Of a stretch of DNA of 64,000 nucleotides, positions 8,313 to 16,976 are shown in pieces. A program made the translations under genes and the position numbers. The notes under the pieces are model-generated. The model worked only from the letters and a program-made list of their open reading frames with translations, did no database searches and had not been told where the DNA came from. Numbering within the stretch: position 1 is the first letter of the stretch; each line of letters starts with the position of its first letter. The DNA is taken from NCBI RefSeq assembly GCF_016785095.1, contig NZ_JAEKJB010000002.1:310001-374000 (forward strand), in the 5' to 3' direction. The DNA comes from Alloalcanivorax marinus (GTDB lineage: Bacteria > Pseudomonadota > Gammaproteobacteria > Pseudomonadales > Alcanivoracaceae).

Positions 8313-8653
8313 GGCCGGTCCGAGCCTTCGAAGCGGGCTTCCCAGGCCTGGCCGTCACTGCGCTCCAGGTCCAGGGCGATGCCGGCGCGCCATTGTCCCA
8401 ACGGCGCGGCGCACCAGGCCACGGTGCCGAACAGGTGCAGCGGCGCGGCCTGGTCGGGCAGGCTCACCCACAGTTCCACATCGGTGTCCGGGTGGATGGC
8501 ATGGGGAAAGGTGACCCCCAGGCCGGTGCGGGATACGTCCCGGCATAGCAGGTGCAGAGGCTCATCGTCGCCGGTTTCCCGGCGCAGAGTCAGGGCCACG
8601 CCGGTGGGGGCGTGATGACGAGGGTGATGGCGATGTTCTTCCCGGGACGCCAT
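8309..8653 (-). CDS. PilZ domain protein (putative c-di-GMP receptor)
   Basis: This is a 114-residue single-domain protein. The c-di-GMP-binding elements are present in PilZ order: an N-terminal Arg/His-rich RxxxR-like segment (REEHRHHPRHHAP) and D-x-S-x-x-G (CRDVSRTGLGVTF, near residue 38), followed by beta-barrel strands ending in WRAGIALDLE. It probably signals through protein contacts, since no output domain is attached. It sits 3 bases after the small membrane protein gene and overlaps the methyltransferase start by 4 bases. Confidence 0.85.
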   Translation of the reverse strand: MASREEHRHHPRHHAPTGVALTLRRETGDDEPLHLLCRDVSRTGLGVTFPHAIHPDTDVELWVSLPDQAAPLHLFGTVAWCAAPLGQWRAGIALDLERSDGQAWEARFEGSDRP

Positions 8654-8656
8654 GGG

Positions 8657-8812
8657 TCAACCGTAGATCAGGCGGTCCACCACCGCGGCGGCCACGGCGA
8701 TGCCGGCGGTAACCAGGAACAGTACGCCGAGCAGCGTCAGGGCCGGTTTGAAGGATTTGGGCAGGGGCTCGGTGGGGCGGCCTCCGGCGCGCTGGGGTTG
8801 CGGGCGGTTCAT
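8657..8812 (-). CDS. Small single-pass membrane protein, unknown function
   Basis: This is a 51-residue protein. ATG 8812 is chosen because GAGG lies 8 bases upstream; the frame stays open to 8857 without SD support. A polar Arg/Pro-rich N terminus precedes one transmembrane helix (ALTLLGVLFLVTAGIAVAAA), ending in DRLIYG. It leads the PilZ-methyltransferase operon. I do not recognise a family. The tight spacing and SD support a real gene. Confidence 0.65.
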   Translation of the reverse strand: MNRPQPQRAGGRPTEPLPKSFKPALTLLGVLFLVTAGIAVAAAVVDRLIYG

Positions 8813-8932
8813 GGTGACCTCGTGTCGGCTGGATGACATTGTCACGAGAGTATCCAATATCCCCGGGCCGGAGAAAACCCGCCGGGCGTTCCGTTTTAGC
8901 CGCGAAACGCCCGCTCAGCGGCCGCGATGGCT

Positions 8933-11278
8933 TCAGCCCGCCTCGATGCGCTGGAACAACCAGCCGTGCACGCTATCGGAAATCAGCGGCAGGAAGGCGA
9001 TGATCAGCAGCGCGGTGAGCATCACGCTGATCGGCAGCAGGAATTTCTCGTAACGGCGGAAGAAACTGCCGGTCTTGAGCTTGGCGCTCTCCACCTCGTC
9101 GTCGCCCACCACCTGCCGCGTCAGCAGATGGTTGAGCGCCACCGGTGGTGTCAGGTAACCCAGCTCGAAGGCGACCAGGGCGATCATCCAGAAGTGCAGC
9201 GAGCTGATGCCGTTGGCCTCGGCCATGGGCGCCATGGCGGCGTTGACCAGAATCACCGCGCCCAGCGGGTCGATGAACATGCCCACCAGCACCAGGGCCA
9301 CCACGAAGAAGCCGGCGGCGATCCAGATCGAGCCGAAGGTTTCCGGCAGCGCCTCCAGCACACCGGAGCGCTCGATAATGCCGGCGGCGCCCATGGACAT
9401 GGCCATCAGCATCAGCAGCGCGCCGATGTGGCCGGTGGTCTCGGAAGTGGCGAAGCGCATGGAGCCTTCGAAGTTTTCCGCCACGCCTTGTTCCGGCGCG
9501 TAGTGCGGGTCCTTGTCGCCGGGCACCAGATAGGTGACCAGCAGGAACACCATGAACATCAGGTTGCGCCAGAAATCCCCCCACAACATCGCTTCCAGTT
9601 CCTGGGGGGCCATATTCCCGGGTAGAGGGTTTCCCGGCGGAGAGGCGGCGCCGGCGGTGAGCGCCTGGTAGCCGTGCCACACTTCCTGCCAGGACAGCAC
9701 CAGCATGGCGGCCATGAACAGGGCGAACAGATGCACCACATGGCGGCTCAGTTTTTCGTAGATAAGGATCGCCAGCAGCATCACCGGAAGGATGATGGGC
9801 GCGGAGAACTCGTCCAGCTGCCGGTCCAGCAGGTCGTTGAAGAACAGCGCCACGGCGCCCACCACGATGCCGTAGGGCATCAGTGGCACCATGCGCTTGA
9901 GGCTGGCCGGCAGCGCCTGCGCGAAGGGCGCGATGCGCGCCGGCGTGGTACGCGCGAACTGGCTGTAAATGAAGAACACCAGCAGGCTGAGCGCGAATAC
10001 CTTGCCGCCGGCGGAGAACATTTCCGCGGTGGTCACGTTCTTGTTGAGCGCGGCGATCACCACCACGATCAGGCAGGGCCGCAGCACCACGCCCATGGAG
10101 CCGGACATGGCGGTGGCGGCCAGAGCCAGTTGCTTGCGCGCGCCGACCCGGATCAGCTCGCGGTAGATGGTGGCGCCGGCGGCGATCACGAAGATGCCGG
10201 AGGCGCCGGTATAGGCGGTGAGCACGGCGGCGAAGGCGAGCACCACCACGCTCATCAGTTCCGGTGACAGATTCCACGGCCGCATCACGTCGAAGACGAT
10301 GTGGGTGAGCCGGGTCTGTTTGAGCATCATGCCGATCCAGATGTACAGCGCCAGATTCAGGAACAGGGTGGAAAGCTCCATCATCATGTTCATGTACACG
10401 CTGACGCCGTGGAAATAACCCTGGCCGTAGAACTGCATCGAGGCGGAGATGCACATGAAGCTGAACAGCGGAATGGTGAGGAACGCCTTGCCCCAGGAGC
10501 CGCCTTCTTCCAGATCGCGGGGCGGACGCACCAGCTGGTAAACGGCGGCGGCGGTGAGGATGGCGAAACCGGCGATCCACACCGAATGCAGATAGAGGGC
10601 ATCGACGGTGACACCCGCCTGGGCGGCGCGCAGGTCGGAGGCACGATAAACCAGCGCCGACACCAGCAGCAGCGAATTGGAGGCCACCTGGGCGAGGTTG
10701 GAAATCAGATGGTCCTTGCGGGTTCGCGATGGTCGCAGGGCGATATGGTGGCGCTGGAAGGTGGTGGTGGTGGCGCAGATCAGCAGTAGCAGCGCCAACA
10801 GCAGGCGCTTGTAGTCGCCCAGGGTGGCCACCAGCGCGGCCAGGCCGCCCTCGATGTTGCGGAAGGTCACCACGCTGGGCGTGACCTTTTCCTCAACGGT
10901 TTGATAGCGGTCCCACTTGTCGCGGCAGTTGGCGCGGGCGGCGAGCAGGGAGTCGCGAATCGCGTCGCGGTTCACGGCGCCGCCGCCAAGCAGATCGCCG
11001 AGCGGGTCGGAATCCGCTTCCGCCTTGCGTCTCTCGGCGATCTCGTTGACGCGCTGGTCGATGTTCGGGTCGCGATCGCACTCCGGTGCCGGGGTCAGGC
11101 CGGCGGTGCGCAGCAGAAAATATTCCTCCCAGGTGGCTTCGCCGATTTTCAGCAATTGGGAATGAATGATCTGCCCGGATGACAGAAACACAACCAACAC
11201 CAGCAACAACAGAACGGGCAGCGTCGACAGCCATTCTTGCGGCGAGCGGTGGAGCAGGGCGGAGGGCCGTTTCCCCAT
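8933..11278 (-). CDS. Fused TRAP-like transporter membrane subunit (DctQ/DctM type), paralog 1
   Basis: This is a 781-residue inner-membrane protein. TM1 (about 17-35) is followed by a roughly 110-residue extramembrane domain with two cysteines (PECDRDPN, ANCRDKW) and predicted helices. Four or more TMs follow that could stand for a DctQ-like part, then a DctM-like domain from about residue 300. Its hallmarks are YTGASGIFVIAAGATIYREL (near 355), LALAATAMSGSMGVVLRP, and the C-terminal ELGYLTPPVALNHLL (near 700), matching the DctM GLLTPPVG-N motif. TRAP systems import organic acids using ion gradients plus a periplasmic binding protein. The start at ATG 11278 has AAGGA 8 bases upstream. Its closest relative is at 13408-15735. 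It is divergent from the acyl-CoA synthetase gene. Confidence 0.8.
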   Translation of the reverse strand: MGKRPSALLHRSPQEWLSTLPVLLLLVLVVFLSSGQIIHSQLLKIGEATWEEYFLLRTAGLTPAPECDRDPNIDQRVNEIAERRKAEADSDPLGDLLGGGAVNRDAIRDSLLAARANCRDKWDRYQTVEEKVTPSVVTFRNIEGGLAALVATLGDYKRLLLALLLLICATTTTFQRHHIALRPSRTRKDHLISNLAQVASNSLLLVSALVYRASDLRAAQAGVTVDALYLHSVWIAGFAILTAAAVYQLVRPPRDLEEGGSWGKAFLTIPLFSFMCISASMQFYGQGYFHGVSVYMNMMMELSTLFLNLALYIWIGMMLKQTRLTHIVFDVMRPWNLSPELMSVVVLAFAAVLTAYTGASGIFVIAAGATIYRELIRVGARKQLALAATAMSGSMGVVLRPCLIVVVIAALNKNVTTAEMFSAGGKVFALSLLVFFIYSQFARTTPARIAPFAQALPASLKRMVPLMPYGIVVGAVALFFNDLLDRQLDEFSAPIILPVMLLAILIYEKLSRHVVHLFALFMAAMLVLSWQEVWHGYQALTAGAASPPGNPLPGNMAPQELEAMLWGDFWRNLMFMVFLLVTYLVPGDKDPHYAPEQGVAENFEGSMRFATSETTGHIGALLMLMAMSMGAAGIIERSGVLEALPETFGSIWIAAGFFVVALVLVGMFIDPLGAVILVNAAMAPMAEANGISSLHFWMIALVAFELGYLTPPVALNHLLTRQVVGDDEVESAKLKTGSFFRRYEKFLLPISVMLTALLIIAFLPLISDSVHGWLFQRIEAG

Positions 11279-11458
11279 GATCGTTATCCTTGTTTTTATC
11301 GTTATTGGTTTTGTCGTTTTCACAATGTGTACAACTATAAACATTCATGCTATAGCTTCGACCCCGGTGCCGCAATGAAGTGATTGACCGAGTGATCCCC
11401 CGGCGCCCGTTTACACGGTCAACAACATCCACGACAAAGAATAAGAAGGGGAAACGCC

Positions 11459-13288
11459 ATGCCTCATGGGGACGTCATTACCTTGCCCAAACTGCTCACC
11501 AAGGTGCCCGAGGTGGTCGGTAATCTGCCCGGCCTGATCAAGGGCGCGCGCATGGGTAAACTCACCGACACCCGGCGACCGGTGGGCCTGGGGGTGGCGT
11601 TCGAGCGGGCGGCGTCGGAACATCCGGCCGGCATCGCTTTGATCCAGGATGAACGGGCCTTCACCTACGCCACCCTGAACGGCTGGGCCAACCGCGTCGC
11701 CGACTACCTGGCCTCCATCGGTTTGAAAAAAGGCGACACCGTGGCGGTCAACCTGGAGAACCGGCCGGAGTTGCTGGCCACGGTGATCGGTTGCGCCAAA
11801 CTGGGGGTGTGCGCGGCGCTGCTGAATACCGCCCAGCGCGGCAAGGTGCTGGTGCACAGTTTCAACCTGGTCGCCCCCAAGGCGGCCATCATCGGCGGTG
11901 AACAGCTCACCGCGGTGCAGGCGGTGCGCGACCGCCTGGACCTCCGGGAGCACTTTCTTTATTTCGCCGACCAGGACACCCTGGCGGACCCGGGCGAGGC
12001 GCCGGAAACCTACGTGAACCTGGCCGAGGCGATCAAACGCCGTTCCAGCGCCAACCCGGCCAGCAGCCAGCGGACGTTTTTGCGCGATCCGCTCTTTTAT
12101 ATTTATACCTCCGGTACCACCGGCCTGCCCAAGGCGGTGGTGTTCAATCATGGCCGTTGGGAAAAAGCCTACGGCGGGTTCGGCTTCTCCTCCGTGCGCC
12201 TGGACGCCCACGACCGGCTCTACTGTACCCTGCCGTTCTACCACGCCACCGGGCTGGTGGTGTGCTGGGCCTCGGTGATCGCCGGGCGCGGCGGGCTGGT
12301 GCTGGCGCGGCGCTTTTCGGCGAGCCGCTTCTGGGGGGACGTACGCCGCCACGACTGCACCGCTTTCGGCTACGTGGGTGAGCTGTGCCGCTACCTCCAC
12401 GAGCAGCCCGAGAAACCGGACGATGCCGACAACCCGGTGCGCACCATCGTCGGCAACGGTCTGCGCCCGAGCATCTGGAAAGCGTTCAAAAAGCGCTTCG
12501 ATATCGACCGGGTGGCGGAGTTCTACACCGCCTCGGAAAGCAATGTGGCGTTCACCAATGTGTTCAACTTCGACAACACGGTGGGCTTCTCGCCGGTGGG
12601 CTATGCCATCGTCCAGTACGACAAGGAAGCGGACCAGCCGGTGCGTGACGCCCGTGGTTTCATGCGCCGGGTGCGCAAGGGCGAGGCCGGCCTGATGCTC
12701 GGCGAAATCACCGACAAAACGCCGTTCGACGGCTACACCGACCCGGAAAAAACCGAAAAGGCGATCTTCCGAAACGTGTTCAAGAAAGGCGATGCCTGGT
12801 TCAACACCGGCGACATGATGCGTGATATCGGCTACCGCCATGCCCAGTTCGTCGACCGACTCGGCGACACCTTCCGTTGGAAAGGCGAAAACGTCTCCAC
12901 CACCGAGGTGGAGCAGATCCTGGACGGCTTCGAGCAGATCGTGGAATCCGTGGTCTACGGCGTGGAGATCCCTGGCACCAATGGCCGCGCCGGCATGGCC
13001 GAGCTACGCCTGGACCGCCCCCACGGCGAAGCGGATTGGGCCGCCCTGAGCGCCTGTCTGGCCCGCGAACTGCCGCCCTACGCGGTCCCGGTGTTCCTGC
13101 GCGTCACCGACGGCGGCGTGGAAACCACCGGTACCTTCAAGCACCAGAAGAACACGCTGAAGGAAGAAAAGTACGACCTGGAGCGCGTCAACGATCCGGT
13201 CTACGTGCTGCTGCCCGGCGAACACCGTTACCAGCCCCTCACCCCGGAGATCCAGCAAGCCATCGATGGTGGTGAATACCGCTTCTAG
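11459..13288 (+). CDS. Long-chain (FATP/FadD6-type) acyl-CoA synthetase
   Basis: This is a 609-residue adenylate-forming enzyme converting fatty acid, ATP and CoA to acyl-CoA. The P-loop YIYTSGTTGLPKAVVFNH lies near residue 212. YRHAQFVDRLGDTFRWKGENVSTTEVE is the FATP-type hinge (D-R-x-GDT-FRWKGENV-TTEV), which separates it from the classical FadD (GYKV) type. An N-terminal SFNLVAPKAAII region and a C-terminal KHQK (catalytic Lys region) complete it. The start at ATG 11459 has AAGGGG 9 bases upstream. It is enclosed by two minus-strand paralogous TRAP permease genes and shares a bidirectional terminator with the second. This suggests that the imported substrate is a carboxylic acid activated inside the cell, which is inference. 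Confidence 0.93.
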   Translation: MPHGDVITLPKLLTKVPEVVGNLPGLIKGARMGKLTDTRRPVGLGVAFERAASEHPAGIALIQDERAFTYATLNGWANRVADYLASIGLKKGDTVAVNLENRPELLATVIGCAKLGVCAALLNTAQRGKVLVHSFNLVAPKAAIIGGEQLTAVQAVRDRLDLREHFLYFADQDTLADPGEAPETYVNLAEAIKRRSSANPASSQRTFLRDPLFYIYTSGTTGLPKAVVFNHGRWEKAYGGFGFSSVRLDAHDRLYCTLPFYHATGLVVCWASVIAGRGGLVLARRFSASRFWGDVRRHDCTAFGYVGELCRYLHEQPEKPDDADNPVRTIVGNGLRPSIWKAFKKRFDIDRVAEFYTASESNVAFTNVFNFDNTVGFSPVGYAIVQYDKEADQPVRDARGFMRRVRKGEAGLMLGEITDKTPFDGYTDPEKTEKAIFRNVFKKGDAWFNTGDMMRDIGYRHAQFVDRLGDTFRWKGENVSTTEVEQILDGFEQIVESVVYGVEIPGTNGRAGMAELRLDRPHGEADWAALSACLARELPPYAVPVFLRVTDGGVETTGTFKHQKNTLKEEKYDLERVNDPVYVLLPGEHRYQPLTPEIQQAIDGGEYRF

Positions 13289-13353
13289 AACGCCGGGCCC
13301 ACGCCGGGACGCGTCCATGATGGAGGACTCGGCCGCTAATACCCGATAAGCCA

Positions 13354-13387
13354 TAAAAAAAACGCGGGCCGGAGCCCGCGTTTTTTT
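13354..13387. terminator. Bidirectional intrinsic terminator
   Basis: A perfect GC hairpin CGCGGGC-CGGA-GCCCGCG (13363-13380) is flanked by an A-run on the left and a T-run (13381-13387) on the right. It serves the convergent acyl-CoA synthetase and TRAP paralog 2 genes. Confidence 0.93.
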
Positions 13388-13407
13388 GTCCGTGGGTGGG
13401 GCAGGGA

Positions 13408-15735
13408 TCAACCCGCCTGGATCTTCTGGAACAGCCACTCGTGCAGGCCGTCGGAGATCAGCGGCAGGAAGGACACGATCAGCAGCGCCGTCAGCATCAC
13501 CGCGATCGGCAGGATGAACTTCTCGTAGCGGCGGAAGAAGCTGCCGGTATGAATCCTGGCGCTTTCCACCTCGTCGTCGCCCACCACCTGTCGCGTCAAC
13601 AGATGGTTCAACGCCACCGGTGGCGTCAGATACCCCAGTTCGAAGGCCACCAGCGTGATCATCCAGAAATGCAGTGGCGCGATACCGTTATCGAACGCCA
13701 CCTGTGCGATGGTGGCGTTGACCAGAATCACCGCCCCGTAGGGGTCCATGATCATGCCGATGATCACCATCGTCACCACCAGGATGCCCATCGCGATCCA
13801 GATCGACGGGAAGGTCTCGGGCAGCATTTCCAGCAAGCCGGAGCGCTCGATGATGCCACCGGTACTCACCGACAGAGCCATCAGCATGAGCAGCGCGCCG
13901 ATGTGGCCGGTGGTCTCGTTGGTGGCCAGCCGCAACGCGCCTTCCATCTTCTCGGACACGCCTTTTTCCGGTTGGTAATGCGGGTCCTGGTCGCCGGTCT
14001 TGACCAGATAGTGGACCACCATGAAGGTGCCCAGTACCAGGTTGCGCCAGAACTCACCCCAGAGGATGCCCTCCAGCTCCACCGGAGACACGCCGGCTGG
14101 CGTGGTGCCGGTGCTGAGCGCGTGGTAACCCTCCCAGATGCCCTGGAACGACAGGAACAGCATCGGTACCAGGAACAGGCTGAACAGATGCAGCAGGTGC
14201 TTGCTGAATTTCTCGTAAAGCAGTACGGCAAGCAGCATTACCGGCAGGATGATGGGCGCCGAGAACTCATCCAGGTGGCGGCCCAGCAGATCGCTGAACA
14301 GCACCAGCACCGAGCCCACGATGATGCCATAGGGCATCAGCGGTACCAGCCGCTTGAGGCTGCGCGGCAGCGCCTCGGAGAACGGCGCGATGCGCGCCGG
14401 CGAGGTGCGCGCGAACTGGCTGTAGATGAAGAACAGGAACAGGCTCAGGAAGAAAATCTTGTAGCCGGAGGCGAACAGCTCGGTGGTGGTCACGCTCTTG
14501 TTGAGCGCGGCGATGATCACCACCAGCAGGCAGGGCCGCAGCACCACGCCCATGGAGCCGGACATGGCGGTGGCCGCCAGCGCCAGTTGCTTGCGCGCGC
14601 CGACGCGGATCAGTTCCTGATAGATGGTGGCGCCGGCGGCGATCACGAAGATCCCGGAGGCACCGGTGTAGGCGGTGGGAATGGCCGCCACGGCCAGCAC
14701 CACGAAGCACATCAGCTCCGGCGACATCTTCCAGGGCCGCAGCACGTCGAACACCAGGTGCGCCAGCTTGGTCTGCTTGAGCAGCATGCCGATCCAGATA
14801 TAGAGCGCCAGGTTCAGGAACAGGGTGGACAGCTCCATCATCATGTTCAGATAGACGCTGATGCCATGGTAGTAACCCTGCATCATGAACTGCACCGACG
14901 CGGTCAGGCACATGAAGGTGTACAGCGGAATGGTGAGGAACGCCTTGGGCCAGGAGCCGCCGTCCTCGAGATCCTTGGGCGGGCGGAAAAGCTGCAGCAG
15001 CGAGGCGGCGGTAAGCAGGGCGAAGCCCGCCACCCAGAAACCGTGCAGGTAGAAATTGCCCACCGTGACGCCGGCGTCCATGGCTTCCACGTCCTTGGCC
15101 CGGTACACGGCGGCGGACATCAGCAACAGGCCATTGGCGCACAACTGCGCGATGGTGGAGATGTAGTGGTCCTTGCGGGTACGTGACGGTCGCAGGGAGA
15201 TGTGATGCCGGGCCAGCGTGGCGGTGGCCGCGCAGATGATCACCAGCAGACACAGCAGCAACCGCTTGTAATCACCCAGGGTGGACACCACCCGGGCCAC
15301 GGTGCCTTCCACGTTGCGGAACATGATCACCCCGGGGGTGACCTTCTCCTGCACCGTCTGGTAGCGCTCCCACTTACCCTGGCAGTTGGCGCGGGACGCC
15401 TCCAGGGAGTTGCGGATGGCGCCTTCATCCACTTCCGAACCGCCGAGAATGTCGGCCAGCGGGTCGTCCTTGGCTTCGGCGCGACGCTGCTCGGCGATCT
15501 CGCGTACCCGCTGGTCGATGTCCGGGTCCGGGTTACAGGTGGGCTCGGGCACCATGCCCGCGCCGCGCAGCAGGAAATATTCGTCCCAGGTCGCTTCACC
15601 AATTTTCAGCAACTGGGAGTGGATGATCTGGCCGGAAGAAAGAAAAATGACGATCAGGAGAATAAAAAGGGTAGGCAGGGAGGAGAGCCATTCACCCACC
15701 GATCTCCTGGCCACGGTAAAAGTCGGTTTATCCAT
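13408..15735 (-). CDS. Fused TRAP-like transporter membrane subunit (DctQ/DctM type), paralog 2
   Basis: This is a 775-residue protein with the same architecture as 8933-11278 and long stretches of near-identity (for example SGQIIHSQLLKIGEATW at TM1, YTGASGIFVIAAGATIYQEL, and YLTPPVALNHLLTRQVVGDD at the C terminus). The extramembrane domain keeps both cysteines (PTCNPDPD, ANCQGKW) but otherwise diverges more than the TM core. The start ATG 15735 has GGTG upstream. Genes for a binding protein (15887-16891) and a TatT-like lipoprotein (16977-17999) precede it on the same strand, so lipoprotein, binding protein and permease form one transcription unit, interrupted by an intrinsic terminator at 15837-15866. 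Confidence 0.82.
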   Translation of the reverse strand: MDKPTFTVARRSVGEWLSSLPTLFILLIVIFLSSGQIIHSQLLKIGEATWDEYFLLRGAGMVPEPTCNPDPDIDQRVREIAEQRRAEAKDDPLADILGGSEVDEGAIRNSLEASRANCQGKWERYQTVQEKVTPGVIMFRNVEGTVARVVSTLGDYKRLLLCLLVIICAATATLARHHISLRPSRTRKDHYISTIAQLCANGLLLMSAAVYRAKDVEAMDAGVTVGNFYLHGFWVAGFALLTAASLLQLFRPPKDLEDGGSWPKAFLTIPLYTFMCLTASVQFMMQGYYHGISVYLNMMMELSTLFLNLALYIWIGMLLKQTKLAHLVFDVLRPWKMSPELMCFVVLAVAAIPTAYTGASGIFVIAAGATIYQELIRVGARKQLALAATAMSGSMGVVLRPCLLVVIIAALNKSVTTTELFASGYKIFFLSLFLFFIYSQFARTSPARIAPFSEALPRSLKRLVPLMPYGIIVGSVLVLFSDLLGRHLDEFSAPIILPVMLLAVLLYEKFSKHLLHLFSLFLVPMLFLSFQGIWEGYHALSTGTTPAGVSPVELEGILWGEFWRNLVLGTFMVVHYLVKTGDQDPHYQPEKGVSEKMEGALRLATNETTGHIGALLMLMALSVSTGGIIERSGLLEMLPETFPSIWIAMGILVVTMVIIGMIMDPYGAVILVNATIAQVAFDNGIAPLHFWMITLVAFELGYLTPPVALNHLLTRQVVGDDEVESARIHTGSFFRRYEKFILPIAVMLTALLIVSFLPLISDGLHEWLFQKIQAG

Positions 15736-15836
15736 TGTTCACCCGGTTTGATTCTTGCCGCCAGTGGCGGAATCGTGGCGCCTGGGCGCCGGTTGGTCCG
15801 TTCGCGGCAGCGCTATCCGCGGTACGGAGTAAGGGG

Positions 15837-15866
15837 AAAGAAAAGCGGGGCCCGGAGGGGCCCCGC
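15837..15866 (-). terminator. Intrinsic terminator between binding-protein and permease genes (possible attenuator)
   Basis: Read on the minus strand, GCGGGGCC-(loop)-GGCCCCGC (15845-15866) is followed by TTTTCTTT (15844-15837). It lies 20 bases after the binding-protein stop and about 100 bases before the permease start. It would favour excess binding protein over permease. Confidence 0.8.
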
Positions 15867-15886
15867 GGGTCGGTGATCGGAGGCGA

Positions 15887-16891
15887 TCACAGAGTGCACT
15901 CGGCCCGGGAAGGTTCGTACTTGCAACGCACCTTCTTGAGCAGGCCAACCAGTTCCTTGCTGTAGATACCGTCCTGGGTCATTTCCAGCCGCGCCTCACG
16001 CAGCATTTCGTCGTAGCGGAGCCGGTCCTGTTCCGGGATGTCGATCCACCACTTCTTGTCGACCTCGTTCTCCGCGTTGCGGATCACGTTCATGGCGCGG
16101 TCGAACTGGCCAAGCATGAACTTGCGGGAGTTGAGGGCGAACTCCTCGCTGAAGCGGTCCTGGCGCAGCACGATCTGGGTGGTGAGCTGGCCCAGGGTGT
16201 AGCGGATGATGCCGCCGTCGGGCTGCATGCCCTTGTAGAGCTCCAGGGCGGAGTAGGCCACCACCGGCGCGAAGCAGATGTCCACGGAGTTGTTGTTGAA
16301 GCGGCCCGCGAAGTTGGTGATGTCGGACAGCACCGGCGACATGCCCACTTTGGAAGCCATTTCGGCCTGGGCCGGGTCGTATTCCATCACCGAGATGGAT
16401 TTGCCGGACAGTTCGCCGACGGTGTCGATGGACTTGTCCTTGACGAACAGATAGGCCGCGCCCATGGGGATCATGCCGCCCATGATGTAGGAACCGGACT
16501 TCATTTTGTCGGTGATGGAGGGGGCGTCGCTGGCCAGCACCCGCATCACGGTCTTCAGTTCCTCGTAGGTGGGGATCGCGCCGATCGCCTCCATGCTGCC
16601 GGCGAAGCTGTTGAACTGACGTACGCGCAGGCCGGTGAGCACGGCGGCGTCGCACTGACCGGCCTTGAGATCCTCGGCGGCGATCTTCTCGTCGGTGTAG
16701 GGTTTGAGCTTGAGGTCCACGCCCCAACCGGCGGCCTGGGTCTTGAGGTCCTTCATGACGTTGTACACGTCACCGTTGGCGCCAATGATATCGAATACGC
16801 AAAGGCTGCGTTGCTCCGCCGCCTGGGCGGAAACCGCGCCCAGGCCCAGCGAGGCCACCGCGGCCAGGGCAAAAGTCTTGAAAACGCGCAT
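15887..16891 (-). CDS. AdeT/DctP-like putative solute-binding protein, paralog B
   Basis: This is a 334-residue exported protein, with the signal peptide ending AQA near residue 25. It shares the family order: LCVFDIIGANGD, KAGQCDAAVLTGLRVRQFN, then a DctP-like core (YDPAQAEMASKVGMSPVLSDI, FNNNSVDICFAPVVAY) and the C-terminal C-x8-C pair (RCKYEPSRAEC). It differs from the other three in having KSISVMEYDP in place of KKVAVLDYDP, and is the most diverged copy. ATG 16891 is preferred (AAGGAG 9 bases upstream); GTG 16894 is an alternative one codon earlier. It lies between the TatT-like and permease genes, making it the best candidate for the cognate binding protein of TRAP paralog 2. Confidence 0.8.
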   Translation of the reverse strand: MRVFKTFALAAVASLGLGAVSAQAAEQRSLCVFDIIGANGDVYNVMKDLKTQAAGWGVDLKLKPYTDEKIAAEDLKAGQCDAAVLTGLRVRQFNSFAGSMEAIGAIPTYEELKTVMRVLASDAPSITDKMKSGSYIMGGMIPMGAAYLFVKDKSIDTVGELSGKSISVMEYDPAQAEMASKVGMSPVLSDITNFAGRFNNNSVDICFAPVVAYSALELYKGMQPDGGIIRYTLGQLTTQIVLRQDRFSEEFALNSRKFMLGQFDRAMNVIRNAENEVDKKWWIDIPEQDRLRYDEMLREARLEMTQDGIYSKELVGLLKKVRCKYEPSRAECTL

Positions 16892-16976
16892 CACGGTTCT
16901 CTCCTTGCAGATACTTCTTGTGGAATGGGAGCGGGACGGGCTCGGGAAAGCGTCCCGCTCCTAAAGGCATTGGAGC

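Noticed and set aside
13396..15186. Plus-strand open frame of about 596 codons opposite TRAP paralog 2
   Set aside because: His/Gln/Gly-rich product typical of the reverse complement of membrane-protein genes; the same artefact appears opposite paralog 1.
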